Below are positions 57,701 to 60,700 of a stretch of DNA of 64,000 nt, one piece after another. The DNA comes from Pieris napi (taxonomy: Eukaryota > Arthropoda > Insecta > Lepidoptera > Pieridae): contig NC_062259.1 of the NCBI RefSeq assembly GCF_905475465.1, positions 13,340,501 through 13,404,500 on the forward strand, in the 5' to 3' direction. The notes beneath the pieces are model-generated. The model searched no databases, was not told the DNA's origin, and worked only from the letters and a program-made list of their open reading frames with translations. Both the position numbers and the translations under genes were made by a program. Each line of letters begins with the position of its first letter. The first letter of the stretch is position 1.

Positions 57701-60700
57701 TCAAAATCTGTTTTAACGACATCGAAGGGACTAATAATATTTGGACGTAAAAACCGATAGTCGTAACAGCCAATGACGTTGTTATTAAGAACCTAATACA
57801 TAGAATTCAGCCGGGACCTTAGATTTTGCTCAATATAACTGGTATATTGTTCTAATCGATGTCATCGTAAACGGTTTTGACTGTTTCTATATATAAATAT
57901 ATATTGTATATTTAATAATTTAAATAAAGCAAGAGTAAAATTATTTACATAAATATCCAAAAAACAATAACAAACTTTCGGATATTACGATTAATTGGTG
58001 GGCAAAATATTTTAGATCAACGCGATGAACATATTATTTTTTTCCCAGAACTGCCACTTAGCAGCGTCCTGGATGTTAAGTTTAGAAATTATTGTGGCTC
58101 TAATGAGCGGAGAATCAACCGGGCCACATCCAGACTTTAGGCTTTACTTAAGCTCCATGCCCACCCCTAAGTTTCCTGTCTCAGTCCTCCAAAACTCTGT
58201 AAAAGTTACCAATGAACCACCAAAAGGTTTGAAGGCCAACGTCAAACGGGCAATGATTGAAATGGATGAGGATTTCTTCGAAAACCACAGTAAGATTTTC
58301 ATTACTTGTCTTTTCTCTTTCCAATTTTTATTGCTGTTTTATTTTGGACAATTATTGTATAGAACAATATGTATTTTTGAATAGAGAAGATTTTATTATT
58401 TAAAAAATAATTCGGTACTTATACCTACAGGCACGATTCCAAAAAAATTTTTGAGCTTTTGTACTGCAGCCTATGTGTTATTATGTTGTCTGCTTAAAAA
58501 AAAAATAAACGGTGATGTTTTGCGAGGCCCTTTCTATAACGACGCAATGAACAAACATACATTTTAAAGAAGAGATAAAAATAGATCCATTAAGTGGATC
58601 TAAAAATTCTACTCGTGTATCGTGCGGAGGTTTTGAGTTGCTGGTCAATAAAGTTAGTCCTCTTATTGCCAAGCGAGATACCAACTACAGAAAATCTGTC
58701 TCTATTTTAATATGGCTTACAATTACCTAAAGATATCTTGCTACTGGAGATTCTTTTGCAAGTTAAAATAAAATAAAATTTAGTATTATTTGTGATCGCT
58801 ACTTATTTACTAAAATAAAATGAAATAAATAAAATATGAGCGTGTTGGGCAAAACCGATAGGTAGCCGTAGCGAGAGCTGTAAAAGATGACGGGAAGCCC
58901 TAATATATTGTGTGTGTGCAAACAAGTTCACAAATCGTACTCTAACTTTGCGGAATATAATATACATTCGCGCAAAATTTGTTATTGTTCTCATGAGTGA
59001 ATCGACCAAAACATTTGTGCCGTAAGCCGTGTGACACTGTGCCGCAGTGTTCAGCACACTGGTGGAATCCTACCTTCACGATAAAACGATTTAATGGAAT
59101 AATCTTAAGTAGAATGAAACGAGTTATTATCAAATAATAATTCTTATAAATGAACAGACTCGTACATCTTATTACGCTTAAAATAAAGAATACCTAAATA
59201 TTTGTGAATCTATCTAATATTTTATTAACAGTTCTAGGCCAAGACTGGCGCACAATGCTCTTTGGGATATGTATGTTTCATGCTATTATACAAGAGAGAA
59301 AAAAATTCGGCCCTCTCGGGTGGAACATTACGTATGAATTTAACAATAGTGATCGCGAATGCGCCATGCTAAATTTGCAGATGTTTTGCGAAGATGGTCA
59401 TATTCCGTGGGATGCCTTGGAGTATATTACGAGTGAGAATAAAATCCATGCTAATATAAATTTAAAGTGTGTTTAAATTTATATTAGCATGGTTAACTTT
59501 AGTTAACTTTCAATTCGTAATAAATCAACTGATTAGCATTTTGTTTTTAAGAAAAATGCTCGTTTTTCTTTGCCTCATACATATAGTATGATACTTAAGA
59601 ATGGCATTTATTTCAGGCCAAATAACGTATGGGGGTCGAGTTACAGACATGTGGGATCAGCGTTGCTTGACAACAATTTTAACACTATTCTTTTCCGCTC
59701 CGACTTTAGAAGAGGGGTACATATACTCTTCCTCTGGCACCTATTTTTGTCCCAGGGCTGAAAAGTTAGAACAAGTTAGAGAGTATATAGAAACGCTACC
59801 CGGTATTGAAAACCCCGAAATATTTGGAATGCACGAAAACGCTAATATTGCGTTTGAGGTATTGTTTCATTGTAGTCGTACTTGCCTATTAAAACTTTAA
59901 AACTTTTGTGGAAAAATCAAGGGGAAATCCATTATTAAGTAATGAAAACAATTTAAATAAGACACCAAACCTTTATTTTTGTATTATGTACTTTGAATCG
60001 TTATTGCAAGAGAGTTATACCGTTTGTATTAAATAATTAATTTATTAAAAAATCAAACAAACACAAATTTACCGGCCACCGTACTAATCTGATTTATTTC
60101 GGGAGTTTGGTCTGGTAATATGACATTGATCGAGATGCATTTAATATTTTTTGTAAAGTGAGATGGTTTGTAAATAAGTATAATCAACTCATATTGCACC
60201 TCCCTTACTATTGTTACATTTTCAGAATAAAGAAACAACTACGCTGGTACAGACTATAGTGGATGTACAGCCTCGAGCAGGTGGTGGTGGAGGCGGGGAA
60301 ACCCCAGATCAAATAGTTTGGAGAATTTGTGAGAACACACGAGCAGTCGTTCCCACCAAAATTGATAGAACTCTCATACATTCAGACCTAATGGTGCCAG
60401 ACGACATGGGCCAGTTGCACTCTTTAACCATTGTACTTCTGCATGAAACGGATAGATTCAATAAACTTTTATCCTTAATACACGTATCTTTAAATGAACT
60501 TCAAAAAGCTATAAAGGTTAGTGCTTATATACTTTTGGGAGTAAATAAATAGCTTGCTCTATCAGTAGGTCTTGCCATTCGGCAACCATAGGACACACAT
60601 TTTGTCTCCTTAACTGATATTTAATATTACAAAATGGGATCTGCTTTTTATATAGAAACATTGTAAGCATGCCTGATACTATCTTTTTTGTAAAGTATAC

